64,000 bases of DNA. Source: Parvibaculum indicum (GTDB lineage Bacteria; Pseudomonadota; Alphaproteobacteria; Parvibaculales; Parvibaculaceae). The stretch spans positions 1 to 64,000 of the forward strand of contig NZ_JAASQO010000011.1 of the NCBI RefSeq assembly GCF_011762095.1, given 5' to 3'. The position numbers were made by a program, and so were the translations under genes. The notes below the pieces were generated by a model. That model searched no databases and was not told where the DNA came from. It saw only the letters and a program-made list of their open reading frames with translations. The first letter of the stretch is position 1; each line of letters opens with the position of its first letter. Positions 25,716 to 33,472 of this stretch are shown piece after piece.

Positions 25716-27359
25716 TTATGCCGGCTCAGGCGCGCGTTCGCGCGTGGCGCTGAATGTAACGTCCGGCCAGCGCTCGCTTGTATAGTTCAGTTCCCACGGG
25801 CTCTTCGCCATGAAGACGGGCGCCCCGTCGCGGTCCGTCGCCATATTGCCGCGATGCGCCTCGACGAAACGCTTCAGCTCCGCGGGGTCTTCCGCGTTCA
25901 CCCAGCGCGCCGTCTGATAGGGCGACGGCTCGAAATGGACGTTGATGTCGTATTCCGCCTTGATGCGCGAGGCGAGCACTTCGAGCTGGAGCTGGCCCAC
26001 CACGCCGATCACCCAGTTCGCGCCGATCTCCGGCTTGAAGACCTGCGTCACGCCCTCTTCCGCCAGGCTTTCCAGCGCCCGGCGCATATGCTTGGCCTTC
26101 ATCGGATCGTCGAGGCGCACGCGCTGGAGGATTTCCGGCGCGAAGTTCGGAATGCCGGTGAAGGTGAGCCCGTCCAGTTCCGACAGCGTGTCGCCCACGC
26201 GGATCGTGCCGTGGTTCGGAATGCCGATAATGTCGCCGGGATAGGCCTCGTCCAGGATCTCGCGGTCCTGCGCGAAGAACATGATCGGGTTGTGCACGCC
26301 GATGGCCTTGCCGGTGCCGGACTGCTTCAGCCGCATGCCGCGCTTGAACCGGCCCGAGCACAGCCGCATGAAGGCGATGCGGTCGCGATGGTTGGCGTCC
26401 ATATTCGCCTGCACCTTGAAGACGAAGCCGGAGACCTTGTTCTCGGTCGGCTCCACCACGCGGTCGGTCGCGTTCTGCGCGCGCGGCGTCGGCGCGAATT
26501 TCACCACCGCGTCGAGCAGTTCGCGCACGCCGAGCTTCCGGAGCGCGGAACCGAAATAGACCGGCGTCAGATGGCCTTCGCGATAGGAGTCGAGATCGAA
26601 GGAGGGGCTTGCCTCGCGCGCAAGTTCCATTTCTTCCAGAAACGTCTCCAGCTCTTCCGGCGGCACATATTCGGTGATCGAATTGCCGCTCAGGCTCGCC
26701 GGTTCGTGCTGGGCGCCTTCGCTGCCCGGCTTTTCATAAGGTACGAAGCGGTCGTTCTCCGGATCGAAGATGCCGCGCAGGAGCCCGCCCATGCCCGCGG
26801 GCCAGATCATCGGCACGGTGTCGAGCGCGAGCTTTTCGGCGATCTCGTCCATCAGCTCGAAGGGGCTCACGCCTTCGCGGTCGATCTTGTTGATGAAGGT
26901 GATGATCGGCACGTTGCGCAAACGGCAGACCTCGAAGAGCTTCAGCGTCTGCGCCTCGATGCCCTTCGCCGCGTCGATCACCATGATGGCGCTGTCGGCG
27001 GCCGTCAGCGTGCGATAGGTGTCCTCGGAAAAGTCTTCATGGCCCGGCGTGTCCAGCAGATTGCAGATCGCGCCTTCATATTCGAAGGTCATCACCGCCG
27101 ACGACACCGAGATACCGCGATCCTGCTCGATCTTCATCCAGTCGGAGCGGGCGCGCCGGCTGTCGCCGCGCGCCTTAACCTGACCGGCAAGCCGGATCGC
27201 CCCGCCCTTCAGGAGCAGGTTTTCGGTCAGCGTCGTCTTGCCGGCGTCGGGATGGGAGATGATGGCAAAGGTGCGCCGCTTGGCGACCTGCGCTTCCACA
27301 TCCTTGTCGCCGCCGGGCTTGCCGGTGCCGGGCTGGGGCCTGGCTGATGCCTCGCTCAT
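25716..27359 (-). CDS. prfC: Peptide chain release factor 3
   Basis: This 547-residue translational GTPase recycles class I release factors. The P-loop HPDAGKTTLTE lies at about residues 36-46, switch II DTPGHEDFSEDTYRTL near 104, and the guanine motif NKID near 158. The C-terminal domains III-IV match RF3 in length. Its ATG at 27359 follows a ~180 bp gap from the divergent small gene at 27539. Confidence 0.95.
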   Translation of the reverse strand: MSEASARPQPGTGKPGGDKDVEAQVAKRRTFAIISHPDAGKTTLTENLLLKGGAIRLAGQVKARGDSRRARSDWMKIEQDRGISVSSAVMTFEYEGAICNLLDTPGHEDFSEDTYRTLTAADSAIMVIDAAKGIEAQTLKLFEVCRLRNVPIITFINKIDREGVSPFELMDEIAEKLALDTVPMIWPAGMGGLLRGIFDPENDRFVPYEKPGSEGAQHEPASLSGNSITEYVPPEELETFLEEMELAREASPSFDLDSYREGHLTPVYFGSALRKLGVRELLDAVVKFAPTPRAQNATDRVVEPTENKVSGFVFKVQANMDANHRDRIAFMRLCSGRFKRGMRLKQSGTGKAIGVHNPIMFFAQDREILDEAYPGDIIGIPNHGTIRVGDTLSELDGLTFTGIPNFAPEILQRVRLDDPMKAKHMRRALESLAEEGVTQVFKPEIGANWVIGVVGQLQLEVLASRIKAEYDINVHFEPSPYQTARWVNAEDPAELKRFVEAHRGNMATDRDGAPVFMAKSPWELNYTSERWPDVTFSATRERAPEPA

Positions 27360-27538
27360 TCTGTCTCCAGAGGAATTCTGCGGCCCCGAGGGAAATCCGG
27401 GGGCCCGTCTTTGGCGCGGAACCTAACCGATACCCGGCTTTCGGCCAAGACCGCCGCGACGTTATGACAATTGCCAGCAGCGGCCATGAACGTGCACTTT
27501 TCAGCCATCGACATTTTACGAATTGAGGAGACACCCAA

Positions 27539-27757
27539 ATGGCAACAGCCCGGGAAGTGATTACCCCCCATATCGAGGCCGCGCTGGCCGAGGCGGCGGA
27601 GAAGAAGATCTCCACCGACGCCATGGCCCGCATCATGTTCGAGAAGGTCCTGCGCATCTGGCGCGAGACCCGCGAGCCGGAAGACATCATGGCCGAACTG
27701 CGCGAAGCTGCCGACCACCTCGACCCGGACGAGGACTTCATGTTCATGCGGCCGTAA
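27539..27757 (+). CDS. Small conserved hypothetical protein
   Basis: This 72-residue acidic helical protein (MATAREVITPHIEAALAEAA, ending DEDFMFMRP) follows a good GAGGAG Shine-Dalgarno 7-8 bp upstream of its ATG. It has no membrane helix or known motif. A strong inverted repeat follows its stop. Codon use matches its neighbours, so it is probably a real gene; function unknown. Confidence 0.7.
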   Translation: MATAREVITPHIEAALAEAAEKKISTDAMARIMFEKVLRIWRETREPEDIMAELREAADHLDPDEDFMFMRP

Positions 27758-27772
27758 AGGCTGAACGAATGC

Positions 27773-27803
27773 CGTCATGACCCGGCTTGTCCGGGTCATG
27801 ACG
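27773..27803. terminator. Strong hairpin after the small gene
   Basis: CGTCATGACCCGG and CCGGGTCATGACG form a perfect 13-bp stem with a 5-base loop, followed by CATTATTT. It resembles the GTCAT-type repeats but could act as the terminator of the 72-residue gene. Confidence 0.65.
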
Positions 27804-27864
27804 CATTATTTGAAAGAGCCTCCTCCGGCCCCGCATCCGGAAAAACCGCCCGTGCGGGGGATGG

Positions 27865-28293
27865 TCATGCGGCTCTCCCCTCCGGGTCCGCCGCCGACAG
27901 GGCCTCGATGATCCGGCAATCGCCGATGCGGCCGCCCTGGCAGCAATCGCCGACCCGTTTCAGTTCCTGCGCGAGTTTCTGGAGATCGGCGACCTTGGCT
28001 TCGATTTCGGCGAGATGGTCGGCAACGATCCTGTCGACCGCCTCGCAATCGCGATCTTCCTTCTGGGAAAGGTCGAGAAGACCGCGGATCTGTTCCAGCG
28101 TGAACCCCAGATGCCGGCAACGGCGGATGAAGTGCAGCCGTTCCCGGTGCCCCTTCGTATAAATCCTGTAATTGCCCGCCGACCGGTCCGGTTCCGGCAG
28201 CAGCCCGATTTTCTCGTAGTAGCGGATGGTGACGACCTTGGTGCCGGTCGCGCCCGCCAGATCGCCGATCCTGAAACTGCGTTCTTCCGCCAT
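27865..28293 (-). CDS. MerR-family metal-responsive regulator (CadR/PbrR-like)
   Basis: This 142-residue regulator has an N-terminal MerR HTH (FRIGDLAGATGTKVVTIRYY, then EKIGLLPEPDRSAGNYRIY), a long dimerisation helix, and a metal-binding tail with DCEAVD near residue 82 and GDCCQGGRIGDC near 118-129. This cysteine pattern is typical of Cd/Pb/Zn sensors. It is divergent from a short CDF-type transporter, with a perfect MerR palindrome between them. Confidence 0.88.
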   Translation of the reverse strand: MAEERSFRIGDLAGATGTKVVTIRYYEKIGLLPEPDRSAGNYRIYTKGHRERLHFIRRCRHLGFTLEQIRGLLDLSQKEDRDCEAVDRIVADHLAEIEAKVADLQKLAQELKRVGDCCQGGRIGDCRIIEALSAADPEGRAA

Positions 28294-28302
28294 CCCTTGA
28301 CC

Positions 28303-28317
28303 CTATAGTTACTATAG
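28303..28317. promoter_or_regulatory. MerR-type operator in the divergent promoter
   Basis: CTATAGT-T-ACTATAG is a perfect 7-bp inverted repeat directly after TTGACC (28297-28302), which fits a -35 element facing the transporter gene. A long spacer between -35 and -10 is normal for MerR-controlled promoters. Confidence 0.75.
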
Positions 28318-28357
28318 ACACCACCTTAGCGATCGAAACGACAGATTGCGAGGCGTC

Positions 28358-28996
28358 ATGGGACAGTGCTGCGACTGCGAAACACCGGAAAGCCGGCTGC
28401 GCGATGCCGCCTACCGGCGCATCCTCTGGATCGCGCTTTTCATCAATGCGGGCATGTTCCTCGCGGAAATCGGCGCGGGCCTGATGGCCGGTTCCGTCTC
28501 GCTTCAGGCGGATGCGCTCGACTTTCTGGGCGATGCGGGCAATTACGCGGTGAGCCTTTTCGTCCTCGGCATGGCGCTTGGGGTCCGGGCAAAGGCCGCC
28601 CTCGTCAAGGGCCTGACGATGGGGCTGGTCGGCCTCTGGGTCGCCGGATCGACAGTGTGGCATGCGCTCGAAGGCACATTGCCCGGCGCGGGCGTGATGG
28701 GGGCCGTCGGTTTCGCCGCCCTCGTCGCCAACGGCATCGTCTTCGCCCTTCTCTGGGCCTGGCGCGAGGGCGACAGCAACATGCGCTCCGTCTGGGTGTG
28801 CTCGCGCAACGATCTCATCGGCAATGTCGCCGTGCTGCTGGCGGCCCTCGGCGTCTTCGGCACCAAGAGCGGCTGGCCCGATATCGCGGTCGCCGCCGTC
28901 ATGGCCGCGCTTTCGCTTCAGGGGGCCTGGGCGATCGTCCATCACGCCCTCGCCGACCTGCAAGCATCCGCGACGCCCGAACAAATGCCGTCATGA
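28358..28996 (+). CDS. Short CDF-like cation transporter
   Basis: This 212-residue membrane protein has six predicted helices and no C-terminal cytoplasmic CDF domain. N-terminal CCDCE could bind a soft metal. The helix-2 site reads SLQADALDFLGDAGNY and the helix-5 site CSRNDLIGNVAVLLAAL, so the usual histidine ligands appear replaced by Asp/Asn; selectivity may differ from Zn/Co transporters. It is divergent from and probably activated by the MerR regulator. ATG 28358 is preferred to the in-frame TTG at 28346. Confidence 0.8.
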   Translation: MGQCCDCETPESRLRDAAYRRILWIALFINAGMFLAEIGAGLMAGSVSLQADALDFLGDAGNYAVSLFVLGMALGVRAKAALVKGLTMGLVGLWVAGSTVWHALEGTLPGAGVMGAVGFAALVANGIVFALLWAWREGDSNMRSVWVCSRNDLIGNVAVLLAALGVFGTKSGWPDIAVAAVMAALSLQGAWAIVHHALADLQASATPEQMPS

Positions 28997-29016
28997 CCCG
29001 CATCCGCCCTTCAATG

Positions 29017-29038
29017 CCCTCCCCCTTGAGGGGGAGGG
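29017..29038. repeat. CCCTCCCCC/GGGGGAGGG hairpin
   Basis: CCCTCCCCC-TTGA-GGGGGAGGG is a perfect 9-bp stem between the CDF-like gene and the convergent DUF1491 gene. A related imperfect unit lies at about 33436-33463 after sufE. It may terminate transcription. Confidence 0.6.
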
Positions 29039-29098
29039 TTGGGAGGGGGTGAAGCGCCACGCGCAGACCTCGCGCATGTCTGCGCCATCCCGCCCCGC

Positions 29099-29440
29099 CT
29101 AGCCCACAGGTTCCTGCAGGAAATGGCGGCCCTGGCGGTCCTCGATCTCGACCACCCAGATGTCGGGGTCGAAGCGCCGCTGCTTCTCAATATAAGTGTC
29201 CGCCTCCGGCTCCGGCACCGGCGCGCCCTGGGGTGCGCGCATCCAGATGAGATTTCCCTCCCCGTCGCGGGCCGGCGCGAAGACGCTGGCCATGCCGTCC
29301 AGCGTGTTGAGCTTTACCAGCACGATGCCCGAGCCCGCATCGCCGCGCCGGACCACCATGGCGCTGGCGCCTTCCGTTTCGCAGCGGCGGATGAGCGCCT
29401 TCACCCAGATTTCCGCCTTCAGGCGCGGAGCGGCCTCCAT
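29099..29440 (-). CDS. DUF1491 family protein
   Basis: This 113-residue soluble protein matches DUF1491, a small alphaproteobacterial family, by LKAEIWVKALIRRCETEGAS at the N-terminus, VVRRGDAGSGIVLVKLN in the middle, and DPDIWVVEIEDRQGRHF at the C-terminus. Function is unknown. A GTG lies one codon upstream of the ATG at 29440; the ATG was taken. Confidence 0.85.
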   Translation of the reverse strand: MEAAPRLKAEIWVKALIRRCETEGASAMVVRRGDAGSGIVLVKLNTLDGMASVFAPARDGEGNLIWMRAPQGAPVPEPEADTYIEKQRRFDPDIWVVEIEDRQGRHFLQEPVG

Positions 29441-29615
29441 CACGAAACCGCCGTTTCAGGCCATCGCGGCCCCTTGTGGGCGGCTCTGTCGTCCGCTGTC
29501 TTCATCATGTTTCGTTTTTCCACTTTGCGGGCAGCCGGGCCGCGCATTAGACTCAGGCATCAATTCCATAGCACCGGCAGGCGTTCCGGGGGAATGACCT
29601 GGAGGGGACAAGCTG

Positions 29616-30683
29616 ATGAACGGCAAGTTGCGTTTTCTTGCACAGGCAAGTGCGGCCGCCCTTTTCGCGGTCAGCCTTGGCGGGTGCCTTGGCCAGACCG
29701 GCGACAAGACGGCGGCCTCGACGCCCGCGACGGCGATCCGGACACCCGCCGCCGACGGGACGAAGGACACACGCAGTCTCGAGGAACTGGCGAAGGCGGT
29801 TCTCGCCGACGCCAAGGAGCTCGGCGTACCGCTGCCGCTGCCCGCGCCGTCCCATGGCGGCGTTGCCGTCGCTTCCATCGATCCGGCGGCGGGGCTGAGC
29901 GCGCTGCGCCCCAATGCGCCGCGCGCGGCCACCGGCAATGCGCTGGCGAATTACCGCGCGGGCGTCATCTGGGCGGCGTCCAACCCGCTGGAGACGCCGC
30001 GCAATGTGCGCAAGGCGCTGAAGCAGCTCAAATTCTCCGACCCGGCGCCGCTGGCGGAAAACTGGCTGAACGAACAGGCCGACATCGCCAAACATAACCG
30101 GGCCTTTGCCGACGGCGTGCGCGGCCAGCTTCGCGCACAGGGCAAGCAGGCCCTTCTCGCCCTCATCGCCAGCGATGTGGGCTATGTCTTCAACATCCCC
30201 GGCGCGGGCGAGGCGATGGCCGATGTGGTGTCCCATGTCGGCGTCGAGGACAAGGCGCTTTCGACGCTGTCCACCCGGCTGCGCGACAGCTCCTATGCCA
30301 TGCAGCGCTCCAAATGGGGCATGATCGAGCCGCTGACGCTCGACACCGCGCCCGTCAAGACGGCCTCGGCCTCCTGGACCGACAGGCTGAAGGGCGTGTC
30401 GTCGGCGATTTCGCCGGTTTCCCCGGCCAATGCCTATTCCGTTTCCGTGATGCACCGGATCATGGCGACCGCCGCCCGCGGCATCGTCGACCCGGATCGC
30501 CCGGTCGCCGCCTCGGCCACGGGGTCGGACACCGCGCGCTGCCTTAACTGGGCCCGGCTCAACCTTGCCCAGTGCATCGCGGCGGCGCATTTCCCCTCCG
30601 AAGAGGCCTATTGCACCGGCAAGCACGCGGTGGAGGAAGTCCGCCAGTGCTGGGCCGCCGTGCTTCCGCCCTCGGGCGACTGA
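29616..30683 (+). CDS. Putative lipoprotein of unknown function
   Basis: This 355-residue protein has a lipoprotein signal ending in LGGC (Cys24). An Ala/Thr-rich linker leads to a helical mature domain with ENWLNEQADIAKHNRAFAD near residue 150 and a glycine-rich segment NIPGAGEAMADVV near 195. The last third carries four or five cysteines (RCLNWARLNLAQCIAA, AYCTGKHAVEEVRQCWA), spaced as in disulfide-rich helical hairpins. I do not recognise the family. Confidence 0.75.
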   Translation: MNGKLRFLAQASAAALFAVSLGGCLGQTGDKTAASTPATAIRTPAADGTKDTRSLEELAKAVLADAKELGVPLPLPAPSHGGVAVASIDPAAGLSALRPNAPRAATGNALANYRAGVIWAASNPLETPRNVRKALKQLKFSDPAPLAENWLNEQADIAKHNRAFADGVRGQLRAQGKQALLALIASDVGYVFNIPGAGEAMADVVSHVGVEDKALSTLSTRLRDSSYAMQRSKWGMIEPLTLDTAPVKTASASWTDRLKGVSSAISPVSPANAYSVSVMHRIMATAARGIVDPDRPVAASATGSDTARCLNWARLNLAQCIAAAHFPSEEAYCTGKHAVEEVRQCWAAVLPPSGD

Positions 30684-30733
30684 GGGGCGTTTTTCACGCG
30701 CCGTCGACAAAACCCGACCGTTCCGGATTTCGG

Positions 30734-30765
30734 ACGCCGCGCTTCCCCGGGGAGCGCGGCGTTTC
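30734..30765 (+). terminator. Rho-independent terminator
   Basis: ACGCCGCGCT and AGCGCGGCGT form a 10-bp stem around TCCCCGGGG, followed by TTCCGTTTG. It lies about 50 bp after the lipoprotein gene ending at 30683. Confidence 0.7.
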
Positions 30766-31019
30766 CGTTTGCCCGTTTGAGAGGCAAACTCCGGCCTCCG
30801 CGGGCCGGACGAGCGGCGGTTTATGGTTAACCCGGGCGCCATCTGTCCCGATAAAATTCGTTTCTTCCTGAAATAAAACACTTCGTTTTTCAGGCGGTAA
30901 TTTATGACATATTCGTTTCGATACCTTCCTTTTTGAGTCTTCCTGTTTTTTCTTCGGTAGAGAGCGCGTCTCTTCACAGTAGAGATACAAAAAACCACCG
31001 TATTAGAATTGCCTAATTC

Positions 31020-31060
31020 GGCGGCCCGGGTATTTCTGTGCCGACACTGCCCGGGCCGCC
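31020..31060. promoter_or_regulatory. Strong hairpin in the leader of the lipoprotein gene
   Basis: GGCGGCCCGGG (31020-31030) and CCCGGGCCGCC (31050-31060) form a perfect 11-bp, all-GC stem with a 19-base loop. It ends 109 bp before the ATG at 31170. It could be a terminator of a short upstream transcript or a leader structure; only a weak T-rich stretch follows. Confidence 0.5.
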
Positions 31061-31169
31061 TCATTTCATCGACCGCGGACCTCCATTTTTCGGATCGCCG
31101 GGCAGCTTCGCAAAAACAGGCAACCACCGAAGCGGCCATCGCCGTTTCGTCTCATCGAGAGGCTCAAGG

Positions 31170-32003
31170 ATGAAAAAAGCGCTCCTTGGCTGTTTGTGCA
31201 TCGCACTCCTTGCGGGCTGCAAGGACAACAGCTCTCCTTCCACTTCCACGTCCGGGACCAGTTCCCTGGGGCTCGAACTTGCCGGCGACCAGGGGCTCGT
31301 CACCGCCCTGGCGGGCAGCGACATGCTCGGCGCGGCGACCGGCACCGCCGGGGCCGTCAACGACCTCATCGGTGGCACCAACCCGCTCATGGAACAGCTC
31401 ATACCGGTCATGGAGGCCCTGCAACCGATCGGCGTTCCGCTGGATCAACTGGTCGAGGGCAGTATCACCCCCGCCCTTTCGCAGCTCTCCGATCCCGGCC
31501 TCGGCGCGTCCGGGCCCGACAGTCCGGTCACGCAGCTTCTGGGCGGCGACATTCTCGGATCGCTGATCGGCACCGAGGAAGGCGCCGTGCCGGTGATCGT
31601 GGCGGGCACGGATGGCGGCATCCTCGGCGCCCTCCTGCAGCCGGTCACCGACAATCTGCCGGCGGAGGCGTCGCTCGCGCCGGTCACCCAGCCGCTGATC
31701 GCCGCGCTTTCCGGCTCCGGGGCCGGCGACCTCTCCGGCGGTCTCGGCGATCTCGGCGGCTTCGGCGCCCTTCCCGGTCTCGACGGGGCAGGCCTCGACG
31801 GGGCCGGTCTTGATGGCGCAGGTCTTGATGGCGCAGGTCTGGGCGGCGCCGGGCTGGGTGTGACGGGCGAGACGGGGCTGATCGGCGATCTCCTCGGTAC
31901 CGATCCCGTCGGCGCCCTCATCGCCCCGGTAACGCCCGTCGCGGATCTGCTGGACGGCGGCAATGAAGGCCTTCTCGGCAATCTGGTCCCCGCCGGGAAC
32001 TGA
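31170..32003 (+). CDS. Gly/Leu-rich repeat lipoprotein (collagen-like)
   Basis: This 277-residue protein starts MKKALLGCLCIALLAGC, a lipoprotein signal with LAGC. The mature part is rich in Gly, Leu, Ala and Pro and poor in charge. Near residues 204-230 it has consecutive five-residue GAGLD/GAGLG units, and elsewhere repeated LIGGTNPLMEQL- and LGGDILGSLIG-like segments. It probably forms an extended or beta-rich surface structure; similar proteins are annotated as collagen-like in alphaproteobacteria. A strong terminator follows. Function unknown. Confidence 0.75.
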   Translation: MKKALLGCLCIALLAGCKDNSSPSTSTSGTSSLGLELAGDQGLVTALAGSDMLGAATGTAGAVNDLIGGTNPLMEQLIPVMEALQPIGVPLDQLVEGSITPALSQLSDPGLGASGPDSPVTQLLGGDILGSLIGTEEGAVPVIVAGTDGGILGALLQPVTDNLPAEASLAPVTQPLIAALSGSGAGDLSGGLGDLGGFGALPGLDGAGLDGAGLDGAGLDGAGLGGAGLGVTGETGLIGDLLGTDPVGALIAPVTPVADLLDGGNEGLLGNLVPAGN

Positions 32004-32024
32004 GATCGGGCCGCTCATCGAACG

Positions 32025-32056
32025 AGACCCCGCCTCATCCGGGGCGGGGTCTTTTT
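32025..32056 (+). terminator. Rho-independent terminator
   Basis: AGACCCCGCC and GGCGGGGTCT form a perfect 10-bp stem with an 8-base loop, followed by TTTTCC. It ends the lipoprotein transcript. Confidence 0.88.
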
Positions 32057-32213
32057 CCTTTCCGGTTCTTTCCGGAATCCCCCCTTTCTCTAAAATTTTA
32101 ATGGAATTCGCCCCGTTTTTTAGAAAACTTCGCCTCGAATTTTACCTGCTTTTTCGACAAAGTTACATAAAAGTCGACAATACTTTTAAGAAGAAACGGA
32201 AGTTTCTATAGTT

Positions 32214-32247
32214 ACAACACTCACCATACAGAGTGTTGTTTTGTCTA
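32214..32247 (+). terminator. Terminator-like hairpin in the AT-rich gap
   Basis: ACAACACTC (32214-32222) and GAGTGTTGT (32231-32239) form a perfect 9-bp stem followed by TTTGTCTATTTG. No gene ends just before it, so it may close a short untranslated RNA that begins in the AT-rich stretch after 32060, or attenuate the DUF5330 gene. Confidence 0.5.
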
Positions 32248-32357
32248 TTTGTCAAAATAGGACAGTTTTTACTTATCCAGTTAAGCCTCTAGCTACGGTC
32301 GCCGCCCTAGCTTTGCGTCAGGCACCCGCCAGGCGGGTTTCAACAAGGGTGGTACCG

Positions 32358-32822
32358 ATGTTTTCGTTTCTTCTAAGAGCCGCGTTCTGGATTACCGTGC
32401 TGGCCTTCCTTTTGCCGTCGGCGGGCAATCTCACGGCCTCGCACACGCCGCAGCCGGAGACCGGCTTCACGACAGCCGCATTGGAAAGCGGGGCGCCGGC
32501 CGGGCAGGCCGAGCCCGACATGGATGCCGGCGAAGCGCTCTCGCTCGCGGCGAAGTCGGCAAGCGACGTGCTCGGCTTTTGCGACCGCAACCCGGATGTC
32601 TGCGCCCGCAGCAGCGCGATCGTCGATCACGTCATCAACCAGACGACCTATTACGGCGGACAGCTCTTCGTCTGGCTGACCGACAAGGCCCGGGAAACGG
32701 CTTCGGACGGACAATCGCGGGCGGCGGCGCAGCCGGAAAAATCCGACACGGATGCGCAGCACCAGGCGCCGGCCCATGCGGTCCCCGCCGCCCGCCCCCT
32801 TCAACAAATGACGGGAGCCTGA
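32358..32822 (+). CDS. DUF5330-like membrane-anchored protein
   Basis: This 154-residue protein has one N-terminal hydrophobic segment (FLLRAAFWITVLAFLLPSAG) and a helical domain containing ALSLAAKSASDVLGFCDRNP and VCARSSAIVDHVINQTTYYG. This matches the DUF5330 pattern often found next to sufE in Hyphomicrobiales. Two cysteines (FCDRNPDVC) could pair in the periplasm. The tail is low-complexity. ATG 32358 is used because an extension from 32241 is not signal-like. Confidence 0.75.
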   Translation: MFSFLLRAAFWITVLAFLLPSAGNLTASHTPQPETGFTTAALESGAPAGQAEPDMDAGEALSLAAKSASDVLGFCDRNPDVCARSSAIVDHVINQTTYYGGQLFVWLTDKARETASDGQSRAAAQPEKSDTDAQHQAPAHAVPAARPLQQMTGA

Positions 32823-32879
32823 GCGCCACCACCCCTCAGGCCGCCGTCATGACCGGGCACCTAGGAATCCCGGTCAGCC

Positions 32880-32914
32880 AACGCCCCGTCCGTTACCGCG
32901 GACGGGGCGTTTTG
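32880..32914 (+). terminator. Rho-independent terminator
   Basis: AACGCCCCGTCCG and CGGACGGGGCGTTTT form a 12-13-bp stem around TTACCG with a T-run. It separates the DUF5330 gene from sufE. Confidence 0.88.
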
Positions 32915-32992
32915 CCGTCCGGGGCCCGCGCGCTTGTGTCCCGGCGCCATCATGGCTATGTCCTACTCAATCGAAGAACGGGACAGACCGGC

Positions 32993-33412
32993 ATGAGCGC
33001 GGAAGAACTGATTGAGGATTTTGCCTTTCTCGACGACTGGGAAGAGCGCTATCGCTATGTCATCGAACTGGGCAAGGACCTCCAGCCGCTGACCGACGAA
33101 GAACATTCGCCGGAAAACAAGGTCACGGGCTGCGCCAGTCAGGTCTGGCTGGTGCGGGAAATTCACCCGGGCGAGGACGGCCGCCCCCGCCTGGTCTTCC
33201 GGGGCGACAGCGATGCGCATATCGTGCGCGGCCTGATCGCCATTCTGCTGCGCATCTTTTCCGGCAAGACGCCCGAGGAGATCGCGTCGATCGACGCGCG
33301 CGAGATATTCGGGAAGCTCGGTCTCAACGAGCATCTGAGCCCACAGCGCTCCAACGGCCTCTTCTCCATGGTCGCCCGCATCCAGGCGGAAGCCAAAGCC
33401 GTCGCGGCCTAG
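32993..33412 (+). CDS. sufE: SufE, cysteine desulfurase sulfur acceptor
   Basis: This 139-residue cytosolic protein accepts sulfane sulfur from SufS during Fe-S cluster assembly. The conserved SPENKVTGCASQVWL holds the acceptor Cys near residue 49, after the family N-terminus LIEDFAFLDDWEERYRYVIE. The chosen ATG at 32993 gives normal length; the longer open frame runs through the terminator. No other suf gene is in the window. Confidence 0.93.
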   Translation: MSAEELIEDFAFLDDWEERYRYVIELGKDLQPLTDEEHSPENKVTGCASQVWLVREIHPGEDGRPRLVFRGDSDAHIVRGLIAILLRIFSGKTPEEIASIDAREIFGKLGLNEHLSPQRSNGLFSMVARIQAEAKAVAA

Positions 33413-33472
33413 GATCGGTCCGGCCATCTCCCTCTTCTCACCTCCCCCGTCGAGGGGAGGGGCTTTACCCCC

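Larger units (their letters stand above)
30684..31169. other. 486-bp intergenic region with two hairpins and an AT-rich leader
   Basis: It holds the terminator at 30734-30765, an AT-rich tract (30850-31015) with several T-runs that is unlike the rest of the window, and a strong GC hairpin at 31020-31060. I see no supported gene. The AT-rich part and hairpin probably form the promoter and leader of the lipoprotein gene at 31170, or a small RNA. Confidence 0.55.
32004..32357. other. 354-bp AT-rich intergenic region with terminator and hairpin
   Basis: After the terminator at 32025-32056 comes about 230 bp of unusually AT-rich sequence containing the hairpin at 32214-32239. I see no protein gene supported here; an open frame from 32241 is only the in-frame upstream extension of the DUF5330 gene. 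A small RNA or long leader is possible. Confidence 0.5.

Noticed and set aside
25710-27347. 545-residue open frame opposite prfC
   Set aside because: It is an antisense shadow; prfC is complete with all GTPase motifs.
31787-31862. Short tandem units considered as a CRISPR-like array
   Set aside because: They are in-frame codons of GAGLD-type repeats within a lipoprotein gene, without spacers.
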